Source: Simiduia aestuariiviva (GTDB lineage: Bacteria > Pseudomonadota > Gammaproteobacteria > Pseudomonadales > Cellvibrionaceae). From it: 64,000 bases of DNA. The stretch's first letter is position 1, and each line of letters starts with the position of its first letter. Shown one piece after another: positions 29,504 through 37,837 of this stretch. Position numbers and translations under genes: made by a program. Under the pieces are notes generated by a model. The model saw only the letters and a program-made list of their open reading frames with translations, was not told the DNA's origin and did no database searches. The DNA lies in contig NZ_JACHXZ010000004.1 in NCBI RefSeq assembly GCF_014192475.1, positions 299,348 to 363,347 on the forward strand, in the 5' to 3' direction.

Positions 29504-30478
29504 CTACTGCGCAGTTTTGAGGTGGGTTTTATGGCGACTGCCAGCATAGGTATCCACCAATTGCGTGAGAGCGTCCGATGATTCAGCGGCGCCCTGCCCT
29601 CCTCGAGCGGCCACTTCGGCCAACAGTGGTGGGTTGACCACCAAGGTGTAATACACCACCGGCAGATCAAAGTTGGCGGCGCGCAATGCGCTCAGCAACT
29701 CCAAACCCGCCAAAGGATTTCCGTGTCGGCCCATGTCGGAAATGATTAAATCAAAGTGGTAAATTTTGACCAAGGTTAAGGCGTCGGCTGAGGATTTCAC
29801 CTGATGCACTCCGTAGCCACGGCTGCGTAAATCAGCGACCTCTGCGGTGTTGTTATGGGGATTGTCATCTACCCACAGAATGCGCCCAGCAACGGCTTGC
29901 GCTTCACTAAAGAGCACGGGCGGTGTTGCCGCCGGCCACCAATACTTCGCCAGCGCAATTAAGATGCCAAAAGCAATGGCTGCAGCGATGTAGATGGCGA
30001 CACGCGCACCACGTCTAACTGGCTGTGCGCTTGAGAGGTCATCTGCGACGGCATTATTGCCGCTCGACTTCGACACATCCTTGTGGGGTAAACAGGTAAG
30101 ACCGGCGACAAACACCGGCGCCAAGCGGTAGCCGTGGCCATGTAGGGTTTCAACCACGCGCCCTTTAATGCCGACGGCAGCAAAACTTTTACGGGCATCG
30201 GCCACCAACCGCGCCACCGATTGTGTAGTGACAACACGGCCGGGCCAGAGCGCTGCCAATAATTCTTCGTGCGTCCAGCGCGGCTTTTCTGGTTGTTGCA
30301 ACAGCAGCAACAGCAAATCCAAATGGCGGGGTGGAATGTCGCGCGGCGTGCCGCTTGCAATCAACTGCGGCGGTTCACTGCAGATTTGGAAATGTTGAAA
30401 CAGGTAAATGACCACTGCCTCGGATTGGGCATCGTCGGCAGGCCTAGCGCCGTCATTTTGGTCCGACGCTTGAGTCAA
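29504..30478 (-). CDS. Membrane-bound OmpR/CadC-type DNA-binding protein with C-terminal receiver domain
   Basis: 324 residues. Residues about 25-120 form a Trans_reg_C winged helix (PPRHLDLLLLLLQ, LWPGRVVTTQSVARLV, VETLHGHGYRL). A single membrane segment follows at about 159-181. Residues about 198-312 resemble a response-regulator receiver: acidic pair D204/D205, phospho-acceptor site D248 in LIISD, and T278. The conserved receiver lysine after T278 is not visible. CadC-type proteins keep the winged helix in the cytoplasm, which would place this receiver-like domain in the periplasm. The gene overlaps the GFA gene by 4 bases. Targets are unknown. Confidence 0.8.
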   Translation of the reverse strand: MTQASDQNDGARPADDAQSEAVVIYLFQHFQICSEPPQLIASGTPRDIPPRHLDLLLLLLQQPEKPRWTHEELLAALWPGRVVTTQSVARLVADARKSFAAVGIKGRVVETLHGHGYRLAPVFVAGLTCLPHKDVSKSSGNNAVADDLSSAQPVRRGARVAIYIAAAIAFGILIALAKYWWPAATPPVLFSEAQAVAGRILWVDDNPHNNTAEVADLRSRGYGVHQVKSSADALTLVKIYHFDLIISDMGRHGNPLAGLELLSALRAANFDLPVVYYTLVVNPPLLAEVAARGGQGAAESSDALTQLVDTYAGSRHKTHLKTAQ

Positions 30479-30894
30479 TCCATGGCTCCCGAAAACTCAT
30501 CGAATTGGGGCAAACCATCCACCAGTGAAAGCCATGGGACCTTGTGTGACACCCAGATATGGCGGCTGGGTTGAACGGCGCTTTGATCTTCCAATGTGGC
30601 CAGCGTAATGTCCACATGATCGGGCCGCGCGCTGTGCGAGTAACTGATGGGCGTGCCGCAATTGGCGCAGTAGCAGCGCTGGACTTGGGGTGCGCCGTAA
30701 CACTCATTCAGTGCGCCGGACAACATTACCTGCGATCGCTCTACGGTCAACCAACCCACACAGGGCGCGCCACTGGCAAGCTGGCAGCTGCGACAATGGC
30801 AGATGCACACATGCTCTATTTCGCCTTGGATTTTGTAGCGCACTGCGCCGCAATAGCAGCGCCCCGCAATCAAATGTTGTTTACCTTTCGCCAC
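30475..30894 (-). CDS. GFA-family (glutathione-dependent formaldehyde-activating/CENP-V) zinc protein
   Basis: About 139 residues from a GTG at 30894, one base after the upstream gene's stop; a TTG at 30912 would overlap that gene. Zinc-ligand motifs are CYCGAVRY, HCRSCQLASGAP and CYCANCGTPISY, the standard GFA pattern. Family members include S-(hydroxymethyl)glutathione synthase, but most small members are of unknown function. It is part of a minus-strand run with the regulator downstream (4-base overlap). Confidence 0.87.
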   Translation of the reverse strand: MAKGKQHLIAGRCYCGAVRYKIQGEIEHVCICHCRSCQLASGAPCVGWLTVERSQVMLSGALNECYGAPQVQRCYCANCGTPISYSHSARPDHVDITLATLEDQSAVQPSRHIWVSHKVPWLSLVDGLPQFDEFSGAMD

Positions 30895-30895
30895 G

Positions 30896-31204
30896 TTAAA
30901 AAACCCAAGCAATCAACAACCACATCACAATAAAAAACGAAAAAAATCCTGCCAACATGAATTGCAATTCACCGAGCAAACCATCGCCTGCAGTGATCGC
31001 AAAAAAGGCCAAGGTCACGATGGTTACAAAAAAAGAAATGACCGCCGCTTGCTTCATGCCCACACCGGGCTCAAATTCCGTTTGCACAAGCTCGGTGAGC
31101 ATTGGCATCATCAGCAAAACTGCAGCAATCAATGCCACCACAATAATGGCGATAACAATAAGCAACTTGCGAGATTCTTTTTGATCTTGGCTGTCGCTAG
31201 TCAT
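30896..31204 (-). CDS. Small membrane protein with three predicted helices, unknown function
   Basis: 102 residues. A short charged N-terminus (MTSDSQDQKESRK) is followed by three hydrophobic segments at roughly 13-36, 52-72 and 80-102. The second part, KQAAVISFFVTIVTLAFFAI, looks like a membrane hairpin. No family is recognised. It lies between the PH-domain gene and the GFA gene, all in one direction with small gaps, so they are probably co-transcribed. Confidence 0.65.
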   Translation of the reverse strand: MTSDSQDQKESRKLLIVIAIIVVALIAAVLLMMPMLTELVQTEFEPGVGMKQAAVISFFVTIVTLAFFAITAGDGLLGELQFMLAGFFSFFIVMWLLIAWVF

Positions 31205-31225
31205 AGGGCAATCCTTCGCTGCGGG

Positions 31226-31600
31226 TTAAGTCAATTCACGAAACTTATTGGGCTCTGGAATGCCATCCACCTCAAACTCCGGGCTGTCTCCGGCGGTAAA
31301 CACGGTGATTTTTCCCACGCCAGTAATGCGATTTAAAAAGCTTTGATACACGCGCACCGATCGGATACTCGCCAATCCCAATTCGATGCGCTCTTTGCTC
31401 AGTAGCCCGCGCTCCAACACCACCTCGTTGTCGATGATTGAAAGCTTGGTGGACTTACATTTGACGTACCACACCATCAAAATAAGGATACCAATACCCA
31501 CAGCGCACAGCAGGACACACAAGATGAAACTAAAGGGCCTGGCTTTAAACATGGCGGGATGGGCGGAGAATTTAGTCCCTGGGGCGACGGCGTCGGTCAT
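31226..31600 (-). CDS. Bacterial PH-domain membrane protein
   Basis: 124 residues with an N-terminal hydrophobic segment (SFILCVLLCAVGIGILILMV) and a C-terminal bacterial pleckstrin-homology domain: KLSIIDNEVVLERGLLSKERIELGL in outline, then VRVYQSFLNRITGVGKITVFTAG. Such bPH2 proteins are common small inner-membrane proteins without a known single function. It is 21 bases upstream of the three-helix membrane protein gene. Confidence 0.78.
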   Translation of the reverse strand: MTDAVAPGTKFSAHPAMFKARPFSFILCVLLCAVGIGILILMVWYVKCKSTKLSIIDNEVVLERGLLSKERIELGLASIRSVRVYQSFLNRITGVGKITVFTAGDSPEFEVDGIPEPNKFRELT

Positions 31601-31719
31601 TGCTGAATCCTTGATTGAATGCTCTTATTTTAGGGTAAAATTGCTGTGCCAACGGTACTGCCACTGGCCAGAAAAGGCAAATCAAACCCTTTCACTTTGT
31701 GCAGGGGCAGATTCACGGT

Positions 31720-32568
31720 CTATGCGCTGGCCGATTGGCTAATACGCACTTCTCGCTGCGGGAACGGGATCTCGATGCCGGCCTGCTTTAAACCCTCAAA
31801 AACTGCTTTGTTAACGGCGTATTTCGTCGCAAACAATTTCGGCGTTTCGACCTTATAGCGATAGCCGATATCCACACTGCTGTCACCGAAGGACTCAATG
31901 CCAACCACCGGCGCGCGGTTGCCCTCCGCCTCCGTGTCTGCCTCCGTGCCAACCGTCGTGACAATCGCCTGGGTAATAGCCTCAATAGCACGGTTGATGT
32001 CGGCGTCATAAGCCACGCCCACCTGCGCCTCAACCAAGGTGTGGGCGTTGGAGTTATGCAAGATCTCGCCAATGATGTGCTTATTGGGGATGGTGATTGT
32101 GACCCTATCTTCATTGATCAGCTGCGTTTGCCCGAGCCGCACATCGGTTACCTGACCACTGACGCCACATACGGAGATGGTATCGCCCACCACGAAGGGT
32201 CGGCCAATAATGATATTCACCCCGGCGCCATAATTAGAAACCAAGCCCTGTGCCGCCAACGACAAGCCAAATGTTAAGGCGCCAATGGCCGCCACGAAGG
32301 GCGTAACGCTGATACCGAGTTGCCCCAGCGCCATGATCGCCACCATGGCCAATACAATAATTTTTACGGTGCTGCCAATAAAACGACTGAGTGTGACATC
32401 AATATTGCGCGCCTCGCACAGGCGCTGCACTAATTGTGCGAGCTTGCCCGATAGATACCAGCCGGCTAAAAATATGATCAATGCACCCAACAGCTGAAAA
32501 CTGTAGGTCACCAAAAACTCAGCCACCAGTGTATAAAGCTCACCCATTTGCTGTAGATCGTCTTTCAC
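31720..32568 (-). CDS. Mechanosensitive channel, MscS family
   Basis: About 282 residues. The start chosen is a GTG at 32568 with AAGGGA seven bases before it; an ATG at 32589 would add seven residues. There is an N-terminal membrane helix, then the pore-lining TM3-type region (VAAIGALTFGLSLAAQGLVS), the MscS beta domain (IGRPFVVGDTISV, GQVTDVRLGQTQL, ITIPNKHI) and a C-terminal alpha/beta domain. MscS channels release solutes on hypo-osmotic shock. It is a short, three-helix version like E. coli MscS. A second MscS gene lies at 45669. Confidence 0.92.
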   Translation of the reverse strand: MKDDLQQMGELYTLVAEFLVTYSFQLLGALIIFLAGWYLSGKLAQLVQRLCEARNIDVTLSRFIGSTVKIIVLAMVAIMALGQLGISVTPFVAAIGALTFGLSLAAQGLVSNYGAGVNIIIGRPFVVGDTISVCGVSGQVTDVRLGQTQLINEDRVTITIPNKHIIGEILHNSNAHTLVEAQVGVAYDADINRAIEAITQAIVTTVGTEADTEAEGNRAPVVGIESFGDSSVDIGYRYKVETPKLFATKYAVNKAVFEGLKQAGIEIPFPQREVRISQSASA

Positions 32569-32706
32569 GTTCGCATCCCTTTTGGCCATTTGTCTATTGA
32601 TTGTAGCGGTATTCCAGCTTTCACCCAGCACCGCATAATAGCGCTATTAATGACCACAGAGTCGCCCCAAGTGTGTAGAATTGTGTTCGGATTTTTGGAG
32701 GACAGG

Positions 32707-34332
32707 ATGACTAAGCCAACTACCACGATCGCTTGGGCCGCATTGCGCGGTCATAGAACCGCTAGCGGCGATATGAATATGCTGAATTTGTTCCAACAGC
32801 AGCCCAATCGCGCAGCAGCGTTTAGTGTGGAGGCGGCGGGTATTGCGCTGGACTACTCTAAAAATCTTGTTACAGACGAAACCATTGCACTGTTAATGGA
32901 CCTGGCAAAGGAGCGCGGCCTCAGCGAGCGCATTCAAGCGATGATGGCCGGCGAATCCATTAACACCACAGAGAAACGGCAGGTGTTACACACGGCGCTG
33001 CGCGCGCGCAGCGGCAGTCTACCGGAGCACATGGGCGAGGTCAGCGCCGTGCTCAAGAAGATGGAAGAATTTGTCGCCGCTGTACATCGTGGTCAGTGGC
33101 GCGGTTTTACCGGCCAAAAAATTACCGACGTCGTCAACATTGGCATTGGCGGCTCAGATCTCGGGCCCATGATGGTCACGCAGGCATTAACCCCCTACCA
33201 TCAACGTGATGTGCAGTTGCATTTTGTGTCCAATGTGGACGCCTCCGATCTCACAGAGACTCTCAAGCGACTTAAACCAGAAACCACCCTGTTTATTGTG
33301 GCCTCCAAAACATTTACCACCACAGAAACATTGACCAACGCGCGCTCAGCGCGCCACTGGTTGCTAGATAGCGCGCAAGATGATGCCGCCGTTGCGCGCC
33401 ACTTTGTGGCCGTGAGCGCGAACATTGAAAAAGTCAAAAACTTTGGCATTGATGCCGACAACATTTTCCCCATGTGGGACTGGGTGGGCGGGCGCTATTC
33501 GCTCTGGTCCGCCATTGGTCTACCCATCGCACTGGCCTGCGGCATGGCCAATTTTCGCGCGCTTTTAGAAGGCGCCGCAGACATGGATGAACACTTTACC
33601 AGCGCACCGCTGGATAAAAATCTACCGGTGTTAATGGGTATGTTGGGTGTGTGGTACATCAATTTTTGGGACGCGGAATCACACGCGATTTTACCCTACG
33701 ACCACTACCTCGGCGCCTTTACCAAATACATTCAGCAGCTGGATATGGAGAGCAACGGCAAGAGCGCCTATCAGCAGGGCGGCTATCTTGAACACCATAC
33801 CGGCCCCGTGATTTGGGGCGAGCCCGGCACCAACGGCCAGCATTCTTTCCATCAATTGCTGCATCAGGGCACGCGCTTCGTGCCGGCAGATTTTATTGTA
33901 TCGCTCACCAGCCACAATCCACTGGGCGATCACCATACGCAACTGTTTGCCAACTGTATCAGTCAAAGTCGCGCACTGATGTTAGGTAAAAATGCAGCGC
34001 AAGCTCAGGCTGAGTTTATCGCCATGGGTTACAGCGACTCTGAGGCGGCAGCACTCGCACACCATAAGGTTATGCCAGGCAATCGGCCCAGCAATACACT
34101 GCTCCTAGAAAAACTAACGCCGAGAACTCTGGGCGCACTGATAGCACTCTACGAACATAAAGTATTCGTACAATCCGTCATCTGGGGTATCAATGCCTTT
34201 GACCAGTGGGGTGTGGAGCTTGGCAAACAACTGTGTACGGAAATATATCCGGCGTTGGCAGGGGGTCAAGCCATCGAAGTGGATGGCTCAACCGCTGCAC
34301 TGATGCAAAAATTTAACGCGAAGCAGCAGTAA
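32707..34332 (+). CDS. pgi: Glucose-6-phosphate isomerase
   Basis: 541 residues, normal length. The ATG at 32707 has GGAGG about 5 bases upstream; the frame opens earlier but without family similarity. Motifs include VNIGIGGSDLGPMM, ASKTFTTTETLTNA, WVGGRYSLWSAIG and FHQLLHQGT. It interconverts glucose-6-phosphate and fructose-6-phosphate in glycolysis and gluconeogenesis. It is divergent from the MscS gene, with about 138 bases between the starts. Confidence 0.97.
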   Translation: MTKPTTTIAWAALRGHRTASGDMNMLNLFQQQPNRAAAFSVEAAGIALDYSKNLVTDETIALLMDLAKERGLSERIQAMMAGESINTTEKRQVLHTALRARSGSLPEHMGEVSAVLKKMEEFVAAVHRGQWRGFTGQKITDVVNIGIGGSDLGPMMVTQALTPYHQRDVQLHFVSNVDASDLTETLKRLKPETTLFIVASKTFTTTETLTNARSARHWLLDSAQDDAAVARHFVAVSANIEKVKNFGIDADNIFPMWDWVGGRYSLWSAIGLPIALACGMANFRALLEGAADMDEHFTSAPLDKNLPVLMGMLGVWYINFWDAESHAILPYDHYLGAFTKYIQQLDMESNGKSAYQQGGYLEHHTGPVIWGEPGTNGQHSFHQLLHQGTRFVPADFIVSLTSHNPLGDHHTQLFANCISQSRALMLGKNAAQAQAEFIAMGYSDSEAAALAHHKVMPGNRPSNTLLLEKLTPRTLGALIALYEHKVFVQSVIWGINAFDQWGVELGKQLCTEIYPALAGGQAIEVDGSTAALMQKFNAKQQ

Positions 34333-34746
34333 ACATCGTGACGGCGCGCGGTTCAAATCGGCTCGTCACATAGGCCAAACCTATTAGATTTTTGGTGGAA
34401 AACTGCGGTACTTTAAACGATTGAAGCGCCACATTTCTCAAATTGGCACCTCAATTACTATTTAGCGGTAATACATTTGTACGAGTCCATGCTGCCAATA
34501 CATATACCGCAACACGATGTAAAAGCGCACCAATAAAACCAGTACGTTTTCCGTAAATTCCGCTTAACATCGGCAGCATTTTATGATGTCGCCTCTAGCA
34601 ACATTTCTGTCGAATAAATTAACAAAGAAATATTTTCGCTTTAATTTTGCTAGCGAATTCAATCAGCTAAAAAATCCGATAATTGGTATGTTATCTGCAA
34701 CCATTGCCTGCTGCAAAACTCACACTATTGCACAGGGATACTTGCT
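34333..34746. other. Intergenic region between pgi and the PEP-CTERM gene
   Basis: About 414 AT-rich bases. The last 70 hold the sigma-54-type promoter of the next gene. No terminator with a U-run was found after pgi; only a GTGACG/CGTCAC inverted repeat near 34340-34370. No coding sequence was recognised. Confidence 0.6.
34683..34699 (+). promoter_or_regulatory. Probable sigma-54 (-24/-12) promoter of the PEP-CTERM gene
   Basis: TTGGTATGTTATCTGCA matches the YTGGCACG-N4-TTGCW consensus at most positions, with GG (34685-34686) and GC (34697-34698) separated by exactly 10 bases as required. Transcription would start near 34710, giving a leader of about 37 bases. PEP-CTERM genes are known to be controlled by the sigma-54-dependent PrsK/PrsR pair in some bacteria. 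Confidence 0.65.
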
Positions 34747-35592
34747 ATGAATATTAAACGACTACTTACGGCTTCATCACTATCAATTGCATTGTTTTCT
34801 ACTAGTACTTTCGCCTATGTTGTTGGCGGCGCATCCTCGGCCCTGACACCCGGGAGTGGCAGCTGGTCCTGGGATGGTGCCTACATTTCCGATTTTCGTT
34901 CTGCACTTGAAGACCCCGTCAACTTCGGGCCCGGCGGGATCGTAGAAGAACCCATCAGCACCGTTACCATGGGCGCTGTTAATGCGGCGTCCTTGAGTGG
35001 CATCGATATGTTTATTGCACCCTGGGTGTCGGATACCGATGCCCCTGGCTTTGGTGCAGCGGTGCTCGATTTCTTTTTGGCCGGTGGCGATCTGTTCATT
35101 CTCAGCGACGACAGCAGCCACGATTGGTTTTCTGAAATGCTTGGTGTACCAACCAGTGTCAGCACGGGGAGCGTCTCTAATGGCGGCGTGCCGCTGTTTG
35201 ACGGCCCCTTCGGCACGGCCAGTGATGTGACGCAACACTATGCAATAGGAAAACTGGACGAAGCCGATATCCTAGCCAAAGGCGGCCACGTAGCGGGCAC
35301 CAATGTCGAAGGTGAAGTGACGTCTGCCTACTGGAGCGCTGGCGAGTATGCCGCTGGCGCCGGCTCACTGTTTATCATTGCCGATGTAGACATGATTGCG
35401 ACCACCACAGCCTGCGGCGATCCCATTTGTGGCGCGGATTACACAGGCATGAATGACAACGCCATCTACGCGCTGAATACCTTCTCGTTTTTGAAAGACC
35501 ACGGCGGCACCTCTGTGCCTGAGCCAAGCTCACTGTTTTTAATGCTGATTGCATTGGTAAGCTTGCCGATGTTACGTCGTCGAGTGCGCTAG
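34747..35592 (+). CDS. PEP-CTERM sorted extracellular protein
   Basis: 281 residues. It has a signal peptide (MNIKRLLTASSLSIALFSTSTFA) and a C-terminal PEP-CTERM sorting signal: VPEPSSLFLM, a hydrophobic helix, then a basic tail RRRVR. Such proteins are processed by exosortase (XrtA/EpsH type) and are linked to exopolysaccharide and floc or biofilm matrix. The middle domain (GGDLFILSDDSSHDW, ALNTFSFLKDHGG) looks like a ThuA/glutamine-amidotransferase-like alpha/beta fold, but I cannot name it confidently. CAGGGA lies about 10 bases before the ATG. No exosortase is in this window. Confidence 0.88.
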   Translation: MNIKRLLTASSLSIALFSTSTFAYVVGGASSALTPGSGSWSWDGAYISDFRSALEDPVNFGPGGIVEEPISTVTMGAVNAASLSGIDMFIAPWVSDTDAPGFGAAVLDFFLAGGDLFILSDDSSHDWFSEMLGVPTSVSTGSVSNGGVPLFDGPFGTASDVTQHYAIGKLDEADILAKGGHVAGTNVEGEVTSAYWSAGEYAAGAGSLFIIADVDMIATTTACGDPICGADYTGMNDNAIYALNTFSFLKDHGGTSVPEPSSLFLMLIALVSLPMLRRRVR

Positions 35593-35603
35593 GTTAGTTC
35601 TGC

Positions 35604-35642
35604 CACACAAAAACGGCCCCGTATATGGGGCCGTTTTTGTGC
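35604..35642. terminator. Bidirectional rho-independent terminator
   Basis: The near-perfect inverted repeat CAAAAACGGCCCC / GGGGCCGTTTTTG with loop GTATAT ends in T5 on both strands. It serves the PEP-CTERM gene (plus), ending 12 bases upstream, and could also stop leftward transcription of the SPFH gene. Confidence 0.88.
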
Positions 35643-35761
35643 GGGTGATTGATGTTATGAGCGTATTACGTTATCGATACTTACGTTGTCGATTCTCTCA
35701 CAATCTATCTATTAATTAGACATCAAGATGATCGCAACGACTCCCGCCAACATCAAGCAAA

Positions 35762-37003
35762 TCAATCTTTGACTTTCATATCTAGGGATAAGTCTTTTGC
35801 GGCTTTCACACCCATCATTTCGATGAGTGTCATAGCACTGCTGCCGCCAGAGGTGGATTGACCCATTTGAATTTCAGGTACCCATTTTTGTTTTTCAACG
35901 GCGCCGGCAAAGCGATTCATTACGCGCTCGTAGGTGGCCAGTTTTTGTGCCAGGGCGCCATCGGCTTCCATTACAATGCGTTTATAGGCACCATCACCTT
36001 CACCACGTAGAATTTGTTCCTGCTTATATTCCACCGCAGCCAGCTTCTTTTGTTCGGCTTCAAGCTTCATCTGGCGCGCGACTTCGACGTTTTTCTGCGC
36101 CGTGATCACGGCCACTTCCTTTTCACGCTGCGCATCAACAATGGCGCGCTCTTTCACCACTTCTTTTTCGTATTTGGCCATCATTACATTGGCCTTACCT
36201 TGTTCTTCTGATGTTATAGCGTCTTGTTTGGCGCGCTCCGCATTGGCTTTTGCGGTGATGATCGCCATTGTCGCTTCGCGCTTGGTGGCAATTTGTTGCA
36301 GCGTTTTTGGCTCGAAATCCCAATCAGTAATCTGGAAGCCGTTAACATCGATGCCGTAATCTTCCAGATCGCTATTGAGGTGAATGGGTAGTCCATCTTC
36401 ACCATAGCTGATTACAGGAATATTTTTGGTGACGGTTTTCCCGGTGCTTTCATCCACAGAGGTAATGGTTTCTAACCGTGTTTGAAATTTGCCCTGTGAA
36501 ATTTGCTGACTGGCCCACTGGGTGTAGATGCTGCGCTTTTCGGCGTACGCCTCTTCAGAGCTCATCAAGCCCGCCGTCAAGTTCATGCCCTCTTCGGTCA
36601 CCGACTTAATCAGCTTTTGCGCCACACCCCGGTTGGAGCGGAACGCCTTGTGCAAGTGCAGCATGGTGTCTTCATCGTTGGGCAATGTAAAACGCGCCTT
36701 GCCGTACACAGTGCCAGTGCCACCGTCCTGATAACGCACGGAAATACCCAATTGATCAATAGACGACTCGTCCTTGGAAGGGGTCTTGTCATAATCGAAG
36801 GTCAGTACATCGTTATACACCTCGGTGGTGCCAAACCACTGCGGGTAGATACCCGGTGTAAATTTTACGTAGAGAGTGCCGGTTGGGTACTGAACCACCG
36901 TTCTGTGGCCCGCATCGTTAATACCAAAAGCGGTGATGAACAGTATGATGAGCGCCACAAATGCAACGCCGCTCGCAATGAGTTTAGTTGGAATGCCATT
37001 CAT
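35762..37003 (-). CDS. SPFH/Band-7 domain membrane protein
   Basis: 413 residues. A single N-terminal membrane segment (LIASGVAFVALIILFITAFG) is followed by an SPFH domain (HRTVVQYPTGTLYVKFTPG onward) and a long Ala/Glu/Lys-rich coiled coil at about 240-350, as in prohibitin, stomatin and HflK/C proteins. These scaffold membrane microdomains or regulate proteases. The start has AAGGAAG upstream and overlaps the stop of the small coiled-coil gene by 4 bases, so the two are probably partners. Confidence 0.87.
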   Translation of the reverse strand: MNGIPTKLIASGVAFVALIILFITAFGINDAGHRTVVQYPTGTLYVKFTPGIYPQWFGTTEVYNDVLTFDYDKTPSKDESSIDQLGISVRYQDGGTGTVYGKARFTLPNDEDTMLHLHKAFRSNRGVAQKLIKSVTEEGMNLTAGLMSSEEAYAEKRSIYTQWASQQISQGKFQTRLETITSVDESTGKTVTKNIPVISYGEDGLPIHLNSDLEDYGIDVNGFQITDWDFEPKTLQQIATKREATMAIITAKANAERAKQDAITSEEQGKANVMMAKYEKEVVKERAIVDAQREKEVAVITAQKNVEVARQMKLEAEQKKLAAVEYKQEQILRGEGDGAYKRIVMEADGALAQKLATYERVMNRFAGAVEKQKWVPEIQMGQSTSGGSSAMTLIEMMGVKAAKDLSLDMKVKD

Positions 37004-37242
37004 TGATCTTCTTCCTTGTTGTGTTTCGATTTTTCAGTTTTGATATCTTGAATTTCCGCCTCCAATTCTTCCTGGCGGCGCTTTTCTTTCGCGATTTCTT
37101 TGTCGATGTCTTTCATGTGGGTATCGAGCCGGGTCTCTTTTAGCTCTTCAATCTTTTGATCGCGGGCTAAATAATTCCTAAGCTGTCGTATAAAGACAAA
37201 TACCAGAAACAGGATTGCTGCGATAACTATTATTCGAATCAT
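37000..37242 (-). CDS. Small single-pass membrane coiled-coil protein, SPFH partner
   Basis: 80 residues from the ATG at 37242, with GGAG 8 bases upstream; an in-frame start 16 codons earlier is less likely. The N-terminal helix (MIRIIVIAAILFLVFVFI) is followed by a highly charged coiled coil ending in EEDQ. No family is recognised. The 4-base overlap with the SPFH gene suggests coupled translation and a shared function, perhaps as an accessory subunit of the SPFH assembly. Confidence 0.72.
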   Translation of the reverse strand: MIRIIVIAAILFLVFVFIRQLRNYLARDQKIEELKETRLDTHMKDIDKEIAKEKRRQEELEAEIQDIKTEKSKHNKEEDQ

Positions 37243-37430
37243 GAGGTGCTCCACAGGCTGTTGTTGCATGGTAACTGCTTTGGGAGGCACATAGAAGCAT
37301 GTAAATTGTGGCGGGAGCGAACGGGGAATGCGAAAACTTGGCGTTTGACGGGTGCTGAATCTCGAGCGCTGAGTGTTTATTGGCCGCTTATTGGCGCCTG
37401 TTTTTTTGGTGTTTTATTGATCAAAACTTC

Positions 37431-37694
37431 CTACTGCCATTGGCTTGGTTTTTTATCTGTGCGATGAATACAGCCTACCCAGCAGCAGGGCCGCTTCTTG
37501 CCCTCGAGCAGCTGCCCGATAGTTCGAACAATGCGTTTATCCCGTGTATCCGGTTTTTTGGCGTCTTCGATCCAACAAATAAACTCGTTTCTACCAATCG
37601 CAGACAGGGCTTCCCAAGCGCCAATTACGCCTTCTTCAGCGAGCCCGTTGGCCAAATCAAGGGGCAATTCGTGTACCAGTCCGCCAGATCTCAT
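37431..37694 (-). CDS. YdeI/OmpD-associated-family small protein
   Basis: 87 residues from the ATG at 37694. The core LPLDLANGLAEEGVIGAWEALSAIGRNEFI, seen here in outline, with WIEDAKKPDTRDKRI and GKKRPCCW fits the short YdeI/OmpD-associated family (bacteriocin-protection type). Members carry a conserved helical R-E-x-x-x-WI-x-x-A-K pattern. Biochemical function is unsettled. Confidence 0.75.
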   Translation of the reverse strand: MRSGGLVHELPLDLANGLAEEGVIGAWEALSAIGRNEFICWIEDAKKPDTRDKRIVRTIGQLLEGKKRPCCWVGCIHRTDKKPSQWQ

Positions 37695-37837
37695 TGGTTT
37701 CAAGTTAAAGCCCTAGCATCTATAGCTGAATTAAGGACGCTTAGTTAGGTAGTGAAGTATTTTTATCTGGCATATCTTTTTGTCCAATACCTAGCTATCT
37801 TTAGCTGTTAGCAGCTTTACACTTACCCTAAATTTCT

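Noticed and set aside
30895-30912. TTG start for the GFA protein
   Set aside because: It overlaps the upstream gene end and adds residues not found in the family; the GTG at 30894 fits better, though this is not certain.
32590-32706. Upstream extension of pgi
   Set aside because: The extra residues do not fit the family, and the ATG at 32707 has a strong GGAGG site.
34443-34460. Second sigma-54-like sequence TTGGCACC
   Set aside because: The -24 half matches, but the bases 10 positions after GG are AC, not GC, and it lies about 300 bases from the gene.
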